Below, in pieces: positions 34,929 to 44,157 of a stretch of 64,000 nt of DNA. Numbering within the stretch: position 1 is the stretch's first letter; the number at the start of each line of letters is the position of its first letter. The DNA comes from Achromobacter seleniivolatilans (GTDB lineage: Bacteria > Pseudomonadota > Gammaproteobacteria > Burkholderiales > Burkholderiaceae_B). Location: contig NZ_CP132976.1 in assembly GCF_030864005.1 (NCBI RefSeq), positions 4,154,001 through 4,218,000 of the forward strand, in the 5' to 3' direction. The translations under genes were made by a program, and so were the position numbers. The notes beneath the pieces are model-generated. The model was given only the letters and a program-made list of their open reading frames with translations. It was not told the DNA's origin and searched no databases.

Positions 34929-35489
34929 ATGCTCGGTGAAATCTTTCGCTTCCTTCTCGAAATCGTCTTCACGCTGTTCGGCGCGGCTTTGATTGCACGC
35001 GCCTGGATGCACGCGATTCGTCTGCACCCTTTCAACCCGCTCTCGCGTGCGATCTATCAGGCCACGAACTGGCTCGTGATGCCGCTGCGCAAGATCATTC
35101 CCGCCGGCAACAAGATTGATTGGACGAGCCTAGTCTGCGTCTGGCTCGCCGCGCTGGTCTATATCGTGCTGATCTGGCTGGTGTCGATCGGCGCGCTTAT
35201 TCCGGCCGAGATGCTGCCGAAAGCCATGGGCTCGGCACTGCTGATGGCCATCAAGTGGGCGCTGAATCTGGTGGTCTGGCTGACGTTGATACAGGCGGTG
35301 CTGTCGTGGGTCAACCCGATGGCGCCCATGATGCCGCTGCTGCAATCGCTGACGGCGCCGATGCTGGACCCCATCCGCCGTATCCTGCCCCGCACCTCAA
35401 TCGACTTTTCGCCGCTGGTGCTTCTGGTCTTGGCGCAGGTGCTGCTGATGGTGCTCAATAATCTCAGCCAGCGCATGATGGGTCTGTAG
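34929..35489 (+). CDS. YggT family integral membrane protein
   Basis: Inner-membrane protein of 186 residues with two YggT units: about 8-80 (FRFLLEIVFTLFGAALIARAW and PLRKIIPAGNKIDWTSLVC) and about 105-186 (ALNLVVWLTLIQAVLSWVNP and PIRRILPRTSIDFSPLVLL). YggT proteins are linked to cell-envelope and osmotic or divisome functions, but no activity is firmly assigned. An in-frame GTG lies 12 bases upstream; the ATG at 34929 has AGGGTGA eight bases before it and is preferred. Confidence 0.9.
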   Translation: MLGEIFRFLLEIVFTLFGAALIARAWMHAIRLHPFNPLSRAIYQATNWLVMPLRKIIPAGNKIDWTSLVCVWLAALVYIVLIWLVSIGALIPAEMLPKAMGSALLMAIKWALNLVVWLTLIQAVLSWVNPMAPMMPLLQSLTAPMLDPIRRILPRTSIDFSPLVLLVLAQVLLMVLNNLSQRMMGL

Positions 35490-35513
35490 CGCGCGGCGAT
35501 AGCCGCACGCCCG

Positions 35514-35543
35514 ACTACGCCGCAATCGCGGCGTAGTTGTCTT
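35514..35543. terminator. Bidirectional terminator between yggT-like gene and dltA
   Basis: A perfect 10-bp stem ACTACGCCGC/GCGGCGTAGT with an AATC loop is followed by TGTCTTT on the plus strand. It lies 24 bases past the YggT stop and 6 bases past the convergent dltA stop. Confidence 0.68.
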
Positions 35544-35549
35544 TACCCG

Positions 35550-36998
35550 CTACGCCGGAATACCCGAGTAGATCTCGACCAGCTTCTTGCGGTCGATTTT
35601 GTGATTATTGGACATGGGCAGCGCCGGGCATGCCACGAGCTCGGACGGCACCATATAGGGTGGCAGACGTTGGGCTAGCCGCTCTTTCCAACCCGCCAGC
35701 GCCGCAGGCGCCAGCAAGCTGGCCGACTGATCTTCGGCCGCCACACCCGCCACAAAACCAATCAGGCGCACCGCCGTGCCATCTGGCCGGCGCAAGACTG
35801 CGCACGCCCCGCCTTCGACGCCGGGCAGCGCATGCAGCGCCTCGTCGATCTCAGCCAATTCGATGCGATATCCGTTCAGCTTGATCTGGTCGTCCATGCG
35901 GCCGCGGCAGAACAGTAATCCGCCCTCTTCCATCTGGCCCAGATCGCCCGTGCGGAACGCCCGGCGGCCATCGGCGTAGGTGTAGAGCTTGGCCTCGTTC
36001 AAGTCAGGGCGGTTCAGGTAACCCCGCATGACGTGGTCGCCCACGATACAGATCTCGCCTTCATCCACGATCAACACGCTTTCCGGCTTGGCATGCCCCA
36101 CCGGCAGCGGATCATGCGCAGCCAAGACCGCATCGGTGACTTCGATCCACGTGGTCGCCACGGTGGCTTCAGTGGGGCCGTACGTGTTCAGAATGACCGC
36201 ATCTGGAAAGCGTTGACGCAGCTTTTTGGCCAACGCCGACGGTAAGGGTTCACCACAGAACAGGAAGGTGCGAAGCGCAGGCAAGGTTGCGGGCGAAAAA
36301 TCGCGGTTGGCCAGTTGCTGATGCGCAAACGATGGCGTCGATACCCAAACCGTCACTGCATGTTCAGCCAGGCGAGGCATCCAGGTGCCTGCCGCCGCGA
36401 TCTGTTCGCGCGCGTTCAACACGCATGCGCCGCCCGATGCCAGAGTCGCAAACACCTCGTACATGGACAGGTCGAAACTGAAAGGCGCCTGGTTCATGAA
36501 CACGGGCGCATCACCCAGCCCAAAGCTGCCCAGCATCCAATCACCCAGCAAGCCGACGCTTTCGCGGCCGATCTGCACGCCCTTGGGGTCTCCCGTGCTT
36601 CCGGACGTAAACATGACATAGGCCAGGCCGCGTTCGGCCAGCACCGCGCCTTCGCCGGGGGTAAAGGTGCCGCTAGCCGCGTCATAGACGGCGGCAGCGC
36701 GGACGATCTCGACGATTCGGCGCAGACGCTCGGCCGGGTAGATGGTGTCCACTGGCACGAAGGGCGCGCCGATCAACAAGGCGCCCACCATCGCGACAAA
36801 GAATGACGCTTCCTTGTGGCCGTAGATGGCTACGGGGATGTCCTGCGCCACGCCATGTTTGCGGGCCTCGTCCGCCCACGCGCTGGCCTCGGTGCGCAAT
36901 TGCGCCCAGGTCAGGCTGCGGTCGGCAGCGGCAATAGCCAGCGCATTGGGAGCATGTTCGGAATCAACGAACTGGAAACTCTTCAGATCGAAACGCAT
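35550..36998 (-). CDS. dltA: D-alanine:carrier protein ligase DltA
   Basis: Adenylating enzyme that activates D-alanine and loads it on the DltC carrier. 482 residues. Signatures: YVMFTSGSTGDPKGVQIG (ATP loop, about 135-152), NTYGPTEATVA, FRTGDLGQMEEG and the catalytic Lys in NNHKIDRKKL at the end. Its small size and freestanding form match DltA rather than peptide-synthetase modules. Last gene of the leftward dltC-D-X-B-A operon, 16 bases after dltB. The Bordetella counterpart is reported as the 'dra' locus, which adds D-alanine to an outer surface component and raises resistance to cationic peptides. Confidence 0.92.
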   Translation of the reverse strand: MRFDLKSFQFVDSEHAPNALAIAAADRSLTWAQLRTEASAWADEARKHGVAQDIPVAIYGHKEASFFVAMVGALLIGAPFVPVDTIYPAERLRRIVEIVRAAAVYDAASGTFTPGEGAVLAERGLAYVMFTSGSTGDPKGVQIGRESVGLLGDWMLGSFGLGDAPVFMNQAPFSFDLSMYEVFATLASGGACVLNAREQIAAAGTWMPRLAEHAVTVWVSTPSFAHQQLANRDFSPATLPALRTFLFCGEPLPSALAKKLRQRFPDAVILNTYGPTEATVATTWIEVTDAVLAAHDPLPVGHAKPESVLIVDEGEICIVGDHVMRGYLNRPDLNEAKLYTYADGRRAFRTGDLGQMEEGGLLFCRGRMDDQIKLNGYRIELAEIDEALHALPGVEGGACAVLRRPDGTAVRLIGFVAGVAAEDQSASLLAPAALAGWKERLAQRLPPYMVPSELVACPALPMSNNHKIDRKKLVEIYSGIPA

Positions 36999-37014
36999 GC
37001 CGCAACTCCCTGCG

Positions 37015-38142
37015 TCAGATGGGGCTGCGGCCGCTGAACACGTAAAGCGCCAACGCAGCCAAAATCAAGGTAAGCACGCGGCCCAGGAAACGCATGACAG
37101 GGTGCGCCAGCGCAGCCTGCAACCCGGGGCGTGTGCGTGAGGCATTGATCAGCAGGTTGTGACCCACCGAGTAAGCGCCAAACATCAACCCGCTAACGAT
37201 GTAGTGCAAAGATAGCCCGTTCCAGACCCCCATTGCCAACAAGGTCGCAAAGATGCCGATGTTCTGCGCCGCCATGCGGTGGCGGCCGAAAAACTTGGTC
37301 TTGCTCAACGCCTTGTAGATCGGCATGAAGACCACATCGCGCAACCATTCCGACAAGCTGATGTGCCAGCGGCGCCAGAAGTCCTGCGGATTCAAAGTGG
37401 CCAGCGGATTGCGGAAGTTGATCGGCAAGGTAAAGCCGAACAGCATCCCGATACCGATCGCCATCGTCGAGTAGCCGGCAAAGTCGAAGAACAGATAGGC
37501 GCTGTAGAGCGACGCGTTCAACGCCACGCCGGTAAACGAGTAGTCATGCGCGTCGAGCGTGGCCAGGCCGTAACGCCAGATCAGCTCGGCCAGGCCGAAC
37601 TTCTGGATCACGCCCAGCATGATCAACTCCAAGCCGATCAGCCAGGTGTTCAGATTCACGCCTTCATAGCCGCGCTTCAAGTCCGCCTGGAAATTGCGCC
37701 AGCGGTACATGGGACCGGCCAGCAAAGTCAGCGGAAAGAACAGGTAGATGAAGTAGTCCAGCGGGGACACACGCTCATTACGCTGCGCGAACAACAGCAC
37801 ATCAATCGCGCGGAAAGTCGCGAACGACAGACCCAACATCGCCCCGAGATGCGACACGCCGGTTTTCACCAGCAGCAACGGCGTCATCGTGATGATCACG
37901 GCCAGCCAGGTCGGTATGTAGTTGCGCCGGACGGCCCACAGCGCGCTGCCCGAAATGGCCAGCAGCGCAATCGGCTGATAGGGACGCGCCCAGAACACCG
38001 CCATCCAGACACCCAGGCAGATAACGCCGATGATGTGCCGGTAGCCGATACGGAAGGGCATACCAAAAGAGCGGTACGCCAACAGGCCAAGCCCCCCGAA
38101 CAGGGCGCCGCCAAAAAAGCTCAAGCTTGCGAACAATTCCAT
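37015..38142 (-). CDS. dltB: D-alanyl transfer MBOAT protein DltB
   Basis: Membrane-bound O-acyltransferase of 375 residues with about ten hydrophobic segments. The MBOAT core is FWRRWHISLSEWLRDVVFMPIY, and the conserved second His is in NGLSLHYIVSG. It takes D-alanine from DltC and passes it across the inner membrane. The start MELFASLSFFGG (38140-38142) leaves a 7-base gap to dltX; the 27 upstream in-frame codons read through dltX and are discarded. Confidence 0.91.
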   Translation of the reverse strand: MELFASLSFFGGALFGGLGLLAYRSFGMPFRIGYRHIIGVICLGVWMAVFWARPYQPIALLAISGSALWAVRRNYIPTWLAVIITMTPLLLVKTGVSHLGAMLGLSFATFRAIDVLLFAQRNERVSPLDYFIYLFFPLTLLAGPMYRWRNFQADLKRGYEGVNLNTWLIGLELIMLGVIQKFGLAELIWRYGLATLDAHDYSFTGVALNASLYSAYLFFDFAGYSTMAIGIGMLFGFTLPINFRNPLATLNPQDFWRRWHISLSEWLRDVVFMPIYKALSKTKFFGRHRMAAQNIGIFATLLAMGVWNGLSLHYIVSGLMFGAYSVGHNLLINASRTRPGLQAALAHPVMRFLGRVLTLILAALALYVFSGRSPI

Positions 38143-38149
38143 GCTGCGG

Positions 38150-38302
38150 TCAGAACTGTTGGTATTGGAATTCGACCTTGATCGGTCCGCCGCTGCCCGT
38201 CGTGGGCTGTGCCTGAAGCACAAACACCAGGATCACCCCGATGTACAGGCATAGATGCCAAAAGAAGCGGCGCGCAGCGCCCTCTTTACGAAAGAATTTC
38301 AT
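38150..38302 (-). CDS. dltX: DltX, small membrane subunit of the D-alanylation system
   Basis: Only 50 residues: MKFFRKEGAARRFFWHLCLY opens on one membrane helix (about 13-33) and the chain ends in KVEFQYQQF. That ending fits the F-x-Y-x-x-F C-terminal motif which, in Gram-positive DltX, is thought to accept D-alanine from DltB/DltC before DltD. The start overlaps the dltD stop by 4 bases. Easily missed by gene callers because of its size. Position, topology and terminal motif all agree. Confidence 0.85.
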   Translation of the reverse strand: MKFFRKEGAARRFFWHLCLYIGVILVFVLQAQPTTGSGGPIKVEFQYQQF

Positions 38303-39486
38303 CGGGAAAAGTACTCCGCAATGCCTTGGTCCGCCATCGCCCAACCGAGCTCGGCCAGATGCATGTCGTCGCGCACCATGCCGGGTTCAAACGGGATGCT
38401 GTAGAGATCCAGGCAACCCATCTGATATCGCGTGCACATGCCCGTAATGGCAGCCACCACCGGGTCGAAACGTTCGACATCCAGGATGAGCTTGGGATTG
38501 AACGGCTGGATAACGAAGTAGGCTTTGACCTTGCGCTTTTGCAGCAAGGCCATCACGCGCGACAGATCGCCCAGCTCAGTGCGGGTGATCGGGTCGACGT
38601 CGGCGAACTCGTTACGGGCTGGCGAATACAGGGGCGCCAGGTACTGCTTGTAGTAGTCATCGCGCACATCGTAGGGGTTGTTGCTCCCTAATTGGCGTTC
38701 GACTTCACGGGCTTCATGCGTCAGCCGGCCCCATTGCCCTTCATTCAGACGGGCGGCGGACGGCCACGATACGAACCGGTGCGCCGGCACTGACAATTTG
38801 CTGCGAGGCCGATCAAGCGCTGGCTCCTTGCGGGCGTGCCACCACAGCGACAGCTTGTCTTTCAGCTCGGCCACCTGGCCATTGGCGATCAGCCAGAGCA
38901 GCCCCCAATTGGCGTTGTCGCTGATCCACGTCTGCATTTGTTCGCGGGTGCTGGGCTGATCCCACAGGCGATCCCAGACCGGGCCGGTCACGTGTTCGGC
39001 AAATGCGCTGCGCGGCAACTGGCCGCCCGAGGCGAACCATGCGGGCGACACCATGATCACCAGGCGCGTGTTGGGCGTCAGCGAATCCGCGACCGATTCC
39101 AGCACGCTCACGATGCCGTAGGACTGGAACATGGCATGGCCATATGCCAGCGTCGGCACTTTCAGCTCTTCGGGGAAAAAGCGATAGGGCACAAAGCGCA
39201 GGTCGTGGCTGGACAGCTCGGAAGAACCGAGCACGACCAGCGTCCCGTCGCTCAGGGCGTTGCCCAGGCGATTCAGGTTGACGTGCTGAGTGCCCCAGTC
39301 AGGACCCAGGTTGGGCAGGTAATTGTTCTTGTCGGTGGTCTGCGTCGACGCGGTCGACACGGGCGTGACGATACGGCTGAGCACATCGTCTGCTCCGCAA
39401 TACGTGCCGATCGCCAGGGCCACCGCTGTCGCGGCAGCCGCGACGTGGGACAACAACCGGGTATTACGAAGTATGGGTAGCGACAT
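38299..39486 (-). CDS. dltD: D-alanyl transfer protein DltD
   Basis: Membrane-anchored SGNH-like hydrolase/transferase of 395 residues. One N-terminal membrane segment lies at about 10-32. The catalytic Ser is in LVVLGSSELSSH (about residue 83), and the Asp/His pair is in RDDMHLAELGWAM near the end. The active domain is outside the cytoplasm and finishes D-alanine transfer to the acceptor. Start MSLPILRNTRLL overlaps dltC by 23 bases. In Gram-positives the acceptor is teichoic acid; here it must be something else. Confidence 0.91.
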   Translation of the reverse strand: MSLPILRNTRLLSHVAAAATAVALAIGTYCGADDVLSRIVTPVSTASTQTTDKNNYLPNLGPDWGTQHVNLNRLGNALSDGTLVVLGSSELSSHDLRFVPYRFFPEELKVPTLAYGHAMFQSYGIVSVLESVADSLTPNTRLVIMVSPAWFASGGQLPRSAFAEHVTGPVWDRLWDQPSTREQMQTWISDNANWGLLWLIANGQVAELKDKLSLWWHARKEPALDRPRSKLSVPAHRFVSWPSAARLNEGQWGRLTHEAREVERQLGSNNPYDVRDDYYKQYLAPLYSPARNEFADVDPITRTELGDLSRVMALLQKRKVKAYFVIQPFNPKLILDVERFDPVVAAITGMCTRYQMGCLDLYSIPFEPGMVRDDMHLAELGWAMADQGIAEYFSR

Positions 39487-39703
39487 AGCCGGCAAGCGTG
39501 CGGACCGACTGGAGGTGTTCCGCGATCTCGGGAGCCGGGATGCTGCAACCGTACTCCGACTCGACCGCCAGCGTGATATCCACGGCGGCGAGCGAATCAA
39601 CCAGGCCGGTGGCAATCAATTGCGTGTCGGGAGTGACTTTCTTCATGACGATCGACTCGACGATCTCGCCGATCTTGGTGTGGAGTTCTTGCTCGGTATG
39701 CAT
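39464..39703 (-). CDS. dltC: D-alanyl carrier protein DltC
   Basis: Acyl-carrier protein of 79 residues. The phosphopantetheine-attachment Ser is in GLVDSLAAVDITLAV (about residue 36). Loaded with D-alanine by DltA. First gene of the operon, which differs from the Gram-positive order (X-A-B-C-D). The start MHTEQELHTKIG at 39701-39703 is 11 codons inside a longer open frame. Confidence 0.9.
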   Translation of the reverse strand: MHTEQELHTKIGEIVESIVMKKVTPDTQLIATGLVDSLAAVDITLAVESEYGCSIPAPEIAEHLQSVRTLAGYVATHTS

Positions 39704-39766
39704 AGATAGTGCGGCGTTACGTTGCCTGGTCGGCAAACATTCCCCGCCCTGAGTTCCAGGACGACG

Positions 39767-39794
39767 AGAATACAGAAAAAAAGCTGAATGCCAA
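39767..39794 (-). promoter_or_regulatory. Putative dlt operon promoter
   Basis: On the minus strand: TTGGCA (39789-39794), 16 bases including a run of seven T, TATTCT (39767-39772). The leader to dltC would be about 55 bases. The rest of the 39704-40045 interval shows no gene. Confidence 0.6.
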
Positions 39795-40050
39795 CTGACG
39801 TTTCAGCAGTCCAGATCAGCGAGGGGATGCACTTGGTTACATGAAAGTCGCACCGCCACGTCGATCGCAGACGCAATCATTGCACTTCGGCCGTTGAATC
39901 GCCATGAAACTTATGGGCTAAATCGCGAGAAAACGCTGGCAAACGTAACCTCTGCGGGTAATTCCCGGGTGCTGCGTTGCAGCGGAGCGACAGATTCTTA
40001 CGTATGAGCGCCCCGCCCCCGTTTTAAGACTGGCTGCCCAGGGTGAAAAA

Positions 40051-40075
40051 AAGCCCGCTTGCGCGGGCTTTTTGT
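40051..40075 (-). terminator. Terminator after the glycine-zipper lipoprotein gene
   Basis: AAGCCCGC (40051-40058), TTGC loop, GCGGGCTT (40063-40070), with A-run before and T-run after on both strands. It sits immediately past the stop at 40077 on the minus strand. Confidence 0.9.
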
Positions 40076-40076
40076 T

Positions 40077-40580
40077 TTACATCGGGGTGACGCGAGTGGG
40101 ACCTGCTCCACTGATCACCTGGACGCGCTGGCCCACACTGATGGGCACATCCGCTTCCTGGGCGACAACACGGGTTTCGCCGTTATCAAGGCGCACGGTA
40201 ATTTCATAGCCGGAGTTCTTGCCAACCCGGTTCTCTACGGCATTGCCTGCCAATGCACCCAGGATGGCGCCGCCAACCGTAGCAATGGTGCGGCCGGTGC
40301 CGCCACCCACTGCGTTGCCTGCCACGCCGCCCAACGCGCCACCGGCCAACATGCCGACGCCGCTGGATTTGTCGTTCTGGATCACGATCGGACGCACACC
40401 AGTGACCGTGCCGGTGCGGACAATTTGCTCACGCTGGGCTTGGTCATAGCTGTACACGCCGCTGGAAGCGCTGGGATTGGCGCAGCCACCCAGCACTGCC
40501 ATCGAGGTCACGACGGCTGCGATGGCCAACAACCGGCCAGTACGCGGCGTCACCAGGGATAAAGATTTGCTTTGATTCAT
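40077..40580 (-). CDS. Glycine-zipper outer-membrane lipoprotein (SlyB/PcpL-like)
   Basis: Lipoprotein of 167 residues. The signal peptide ends in a lipobox at VLGGC (about Cys 33). A glycine-zipper two-helix hairpin occupies about 72-112 (GVGMLAGGALGGVAGNAVGG, GGAILGALAGNAVENR). It finishes with a beta domain ITVRLDNGETRVVAQE. SlyB-type proteins support outer-membrane integrity and are often induced by stress or low magnesium. Stands alone between two other transcription units. Confidence 0.92.
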   Translation of the reverse strand: MNQSKSLSLVTPRTGRLLAIAAVVTSMAVLGGCANPSASSGVYSYDQAQREQIVRTGTVTGVRPIVIQNDKSSGVGMLAGGALGGVAGNAVGGGTGRTIATVGGAILGALAGNAVENRVGKNSGYEITVRLDNGETRVVAQEADVPISVGQRVQVISGAGPTRVTPM

Positions 40581-40784
40581 TTGGACTCCTCGATCGGGAC
40601 TGCCGACGACTGTTGATCATACTCCGCACTACCCGGGCGCAAAGCCCGGCCGCAACACACTGAAACCCACAGCAAGAAGCGGTAAACAGCGTCTTTGCGC
40701 GGCGGCCCCACGGCCGCCGTCAGGAGAAACCAGTTCGTCATTCGACCGCGCAGTCGCGCGGGGGTTCCCGCAGCGCAGTCGCGA

Positions 40785-41726
40785 TTACGCAGGCAAATGG
40801 ATACCGTAAGTGGCATGCAGTACGGCGTCGATATCGGCGCGCGACGGCGTGTGGTTCTGCGGACCGCGCGAGGCGATCTTGATGGAACCCATCACGTTGC
40901 CCAAACGGCAGCTGTCTTCCCAGCTCATGCCGCTGGTCAGGCCATAAAGCAGACCGCCGCGCTGCGCATCGCCGCAGCCCGTGGGGTCCACCACCTGCGT
41001 TGCGCGCACCGGCGCGATCTGAATGGTTTTTCCGCCGGTCAGCAAGGTTGCGCCTTCAGCGCCACGCGTCACCACGACCGCCTGCAAAGTGCTGGCGATG
41101 TCAGCCACGCTGCGGCCAGTGCGCTGTTCCACCACGCCGGCTTCGTAGTCATTGACCGTCAAGGCCTGAGCCATCTTGATCATGCGCTCCAGGTCAGCGC
41201 CGTCGAACAACGGCATGGCCTGGCCCAGATCAAAGATGAACGGGATGCCGCGCTTTTGCAGGCGTTCGGCGTGCGCGAACATGCCTTCCTTGGCGTCAGG
41301 AGCCACGATGGCCCAAGCCGCATCGGCGTCGCTCAAATCATTTTCGGCTGCAAACGACATGGCGCCCGGGTGGAAGGCCGTGATCTGGTTGTCGTCCAGG
41401 TCAGTGGTAATGAAGCACTGCGCGGTGAACGTGTTGGGGATGACCTTGACGCGGCTGACATCGATGCCCAGACCCGACAGGCGTTCCATGTATTCACCCG
41501 CGTCTTCGCCCACGGTGGCCACCGGCACCGGCTTGCCGCCCAGCAGATTCATGTTGTAGGCGATGTTGCCAGAGCAACCGCCGTATTCCTTGCGCATGGT
41601 GGGCACCAGGAATGACACGCTCAACGATTGGATGCGGTCAGCAAGAATGTGCTCTTTGAAACGCCCTTCAAACACTGCAATCGTGTCGAACGCCATCGAA
41701 CCGCAAACCAGAACGGGGGTTGCCAT
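40785..41726 (-). CDS. PfkB-family carbohydrate/nucleoside kinase (adenosine kinase-like)
   Basis: Cytoplasmic kinase of 313 residues with the ribokinase fold. Features: substrate loop GGCSGNIAYNMNLLGG, and the PfkB signature 2 DPTGCGDAQRGGLLYGL with the catalytic Asp; Cys replaces the more usual Ala in the G-A-G-D motif. It is closest in style to bacterial proteins annotated as adenosine kinase or sugar kinase; the substrate is not certain. Met at 41726 is chosen over Met at 41735 because AAAGG directly abuts the latter and is nine bases from the former. Lies 12 bases after the DUF3426 gene. Confidence 0.9.
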   Translation of the reverse strand: MATPVLVCGSMAFDTIAVFEGRFKEHILADRIQSLSVSFLVPTMRKEYGGCSGNIAYNMNLLGGKPVPVATVGEDAGEYMERLSGLGIDVSRVKVIPNTFTAQCFITTDLDDNQITAFHPGAMSFAAENDLSDADAAWAIVAPDAKEGMFAHAERLQKRGIPFIFDLGQAMPLFDGADLERMIKMAQALTVNDYEAGVVEQRTGRSVADIASTLQAVVVTRGAEGATLLTGGKTIQIAPVRATQVVDPTGCGDAQRGGLLYGLTSGMSWEDSCRLGNVMGSIKIASRGPQNHTPSRADIDAVLHATYGIHLPA

Positions 41727-41738
41727 GCTTGTCATCCT

Positions 41739-43184
41739 TTAAGGGAAAAACTTATCGAGTTGGTAGCCATTGACCTGAACACCGGTCACTTCAATGGGTA
41801 CAGAAATTTTCAATTCACCGGCAGGACCGAATGGTCCTTTCAACTGATCGGGAGTCAGGTAATTTTCGGGCATCAGTACTTTGCGTACGACTACCGTGTC
41901 TGACAGGTCGGTCAGGTCCAGCACCAGGGCGGGCCAATGTTGCGGCTTGTCGAAACGATTGCGCAGGACCAGATTCAACACCAGGCGGGTTCGGCCATCA
42001 TCAATCGCAGCGGCTCCCGTCGGGGGCTGCAGCGATGAGGAAGAAATCGCGATGCGCTCTAGACGCCTTGCATATCCCACCGTGCATCCCAGCGGCTTGC
42101 ACGCGGTTTCCAGCACCGGCCGCAAAACCGGCACGGAATTAGCGACGTCGGTACGGTACGCATACAACAGCTGCAAACCCAGGGCGATCAAACCCAACAG
42201 GCAGGCATAACCCCAAAGTTTGCGCCACAAGCCGTGGCGCTCCTGACGATCCTGATCCAGAAACTCCGGCGGCGCACGGCCAACATCGGTAGCGCTGGAA
42301 TAGCGTGTACGCGCATCGCCCAGCACCGGCTCACGCGAGTCGCCGTGTTCATAATCTTCGTCGTCTTGGTCGTAGCGGTTGCCGCGGCCTGTCCGATCAC
42401 CGTGATCGCGGCTGTCGTCTTCGTCCTCGTTCAGGCGCTCCCGCTCGTGGACGTCGTCGTCAGTATCAGCGTCTTCATTGTGGCGCTCGCTACGGTCAGC
42501 ATTCCACGACGGTTCGGCATGTGTATCGTCGCGACGGGCGCCCCAATCGATGACGGGTTCGGCGCCGCGCACCGCAATGATGGGTTCCTCGCGCGGCACC
42601 GGCCGGCGGGATGCGGGTGCATCCCAGCGGGCAGCGGGTTCATGCGAAGGCGCCGGGTATTGAGCATAGCGAGGCGCGCTATCGCTGCCGTCATCGCCCT
42701 CTTCGTCCGGGTCGTCTTCCGGCAAGTCGGCATCCGGGTCCGTGCGGCGGCGGATATCGTCACGGCCGCGCAAGACAGCAGGCGGCATAGCGGGCGCAGC
42801 AGGCGCCGGTGCGACGGGCTCGTCCTCCCAAGGCGCAATCAGGCGGGGCTCGGCTGACGGCCGGGAAAGTGGCGGCGGAGATGCCGCAGGCGGTGCTATG
42901 TAAGGCTGCGCAGGTCCCGCCGGCAAAGGTGCAGCTTGAACAGGCGCCACAGGCGTTTGCAGCACAGGCGCTGCCGCCACGGCGGCCGGCGGCATAACTG
43001 ATGCTGTTTGCCGAGCAGCGGCGGGAGGCAGCGCCGACCCGCCGGATTCGGGCAGCAGACAAGCCCGCCCGTCAAAAACGGTAGCGCACGCGCCGCAACG
43101 CACCAGGCCATTACGGACCCGTAGCTGATCAGGCACCACCTTGAACGAGGTGCCACATTGCGGGCAACGGGTCGTCAGAGCCAT
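41739..43184 (-). CDS. Zinc-ribbon and DUF3426 membrane protein
   Basis: Protein of 481 residues. The N-terminal MJ0042-type zinc ribbon (about 6-38) has two Cys-x-x-Cys pairs: CPQCGTSF and CGACATVF. A long low-complexity linker (about 55-300), first Pro/Ala-rich and then Asp/Glu/Arg-rich, leads to one membrane segment (about 325-345, YACLLGLIALGLQLLYAY). A C-terminal DUF3426 domain (about 350-481) ends in VNGYQLDKFFP. The ribbon is cytoplasmic and DUF3426 would be periplasmic. The family sits after prmA throughout the betaproteobacteria; its function is unknown. Confidence 0.9.
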   Translation of the reverse strand: MALTTRCPQCGTSFKVVPDQLRVRNGLVRCGACATVFDGRACLLPESGGSALPPAAARQTASVMPPAAVAAAPVLQTPVAPVQAAPLPAGPAQPYIAPPAASPPPLSRPSAEPRLIAPWEDEPVAPAPAAPAMPPAVLRGRDDIRRRTDPDADLPEDDPDEEGDDGSDSAPRYAQYPAPSHEPAARWDAPASRRPVPREEPIIAVRGAEPVIDWGARRDDTHAEPSWNADRSERHNEDADTDDDVHERERLNEDEDDSRDHGDRTGRGNRYDQDDEDYEHGDSREPVLGDARTRYSSATDVGRAPPEFLDQDRQERHGLWRKLWGYACLLGLIALGLQLLYAYRTDVANSVPVLRPVLETACKPLGCTVGYARRLERIAISSSSLQPPTGAAAIDDGRTRLVLNLVLRNRFDKPQHWPALVLDLTDLSDTVVVRKVLMPENYLTPDQLKGPFGPAGELKISVPIEVTGVQVNGYQLDKFFP

Positions 43185-43210
43185 GATGCTTTTTCCTGCT
43201 GCTCGAAGGC

Positions 43211-44137
43211 TCAGGCTTTTTGGCCGTGCAGGCACACCCAGCCGTCACGCGCACGCCAGACCGACATCGCGATCCAGGGCGCGTAGGCCGCGGCCACTTC
43301 TTCAGCCTGGCGCTCCAGCACACCGGACAGCACCAAATGGCCACCTGCGGCAACGCGGCCGGCCAGCATGGGAGCCAGTACTTTCAGCGGGTTGGACAGA
43401 ATGTTGGCCACAACCACCTGGAACGTGCCGTCCGCCAGGGCGTCGGGCAACATGGCTTGCAGCTCGACCCGGTTGACCTCGGCATTGAAGACCGTGCTTT
43501 GCACGGCTTGCGCGTCGATATCCACGGCCAGGGTCGGACCCGCGCCCAGCTTGCGCGCAGCGATCGCCAGAATGCCCGAGCCGCAACCGTAATCCAGCAC
43601 CGTGGCGCCTGCCGGCAGCTCGGCTTCCAGCCAGGCCAGGCAAAGATGGGTCGTGGGATGGCTGCCGGTGCCGAAAGCCAAGCCAGGGTCCAGCTCGATA
43701 TGGATTGCGCCATCTTCGGTTGCCGCCAGGTCCAGGCCGGGAACCTCAGGACTATCGCGATGCCAGCTAGGCACGATCCACAGGCGCTCGGCGATGTGGA
43801 TGGGGCCGAACTGCGATTGCGTCAGGCGAACCCAGTCCGCATCGGGCACATCGCGCAAGCTCCAACCAGCGAACAGCGATGGATCCAATTCAGCCGCCGC
43901 AGCAGCCTCTTCCATGATTTGCGTGGGGTCGGCCCCATCAGGCAGCAACGCAACCACAAGGTTGCGATCCCAGGCCTGCACGTCGGGCTCGGTGCCCGGC
44001 TCGCCGAACAGAGGACGTTCGACGTCAGTGCCCAGGTCGGCATCTTCGACAGACACCGACAGCACGCCAGCTTCCAGCAACGCATCCGACAAGGCTTCGG
44101 CCTGCGCCTCTAGGCAATGGAGCACGAGTTCACGCAT
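43211..44137 (-). CDS. prmA: Ribosomal protein L11 methyltransferase
   Basis: SAM-dependent enzyme trimethylating ribosomal protein L11, 308 residues. The N-terminal L11-binding domain (about 1-60, starting [16 protein letters not shown]) is joined to a Rossmann methyltransferase with [19 protein letters not shown] and the NILSNPLK catalytic-site motif (N-I-L-x-x-P-L). The long upstream in-frame extension runs through hairpins and is not coding. Downstream of accC but behind a terminator. Confidence 0.96.
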   Translation of the reverse strand: MRELVLHCLEAQAEALSDALLEAGVLSVSVEDADLGTDVERPLFGEPGTEPDVQAWDRNLVVALLPDGADPTQIMEEAAAAAELDPSLFAGWSLRDVPDADWVRLTQSQFGPIHIAERLWIVPSWHRDSPEVPGLDLAATEDGAIHIELDPGLAFGTGSHPTTHLCLAWLEAELPAGATVLDYGCGSGILAIAARKLGAGPTLAVDIDAQAVQSTVFNAEVNRVELQAMLPDALADGTFQVVVANILSNPLKVLAPMLAGRVAAGGHLVLSGVLERQAEEVAAAYAPWIAMSVWRARDGWVCLHGQKA

Positions 44138-44157
44138 GATTATTCTTCCATCTGGCC

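Noticed and set aside
42234..42857. 207-codon open frame on the plus strand, hydrophobic
   Set aside because: Antisense of the Asp/Glu-rich linker of the DUF3426 protein, which gives Val/Ile-rich translation in reverse.
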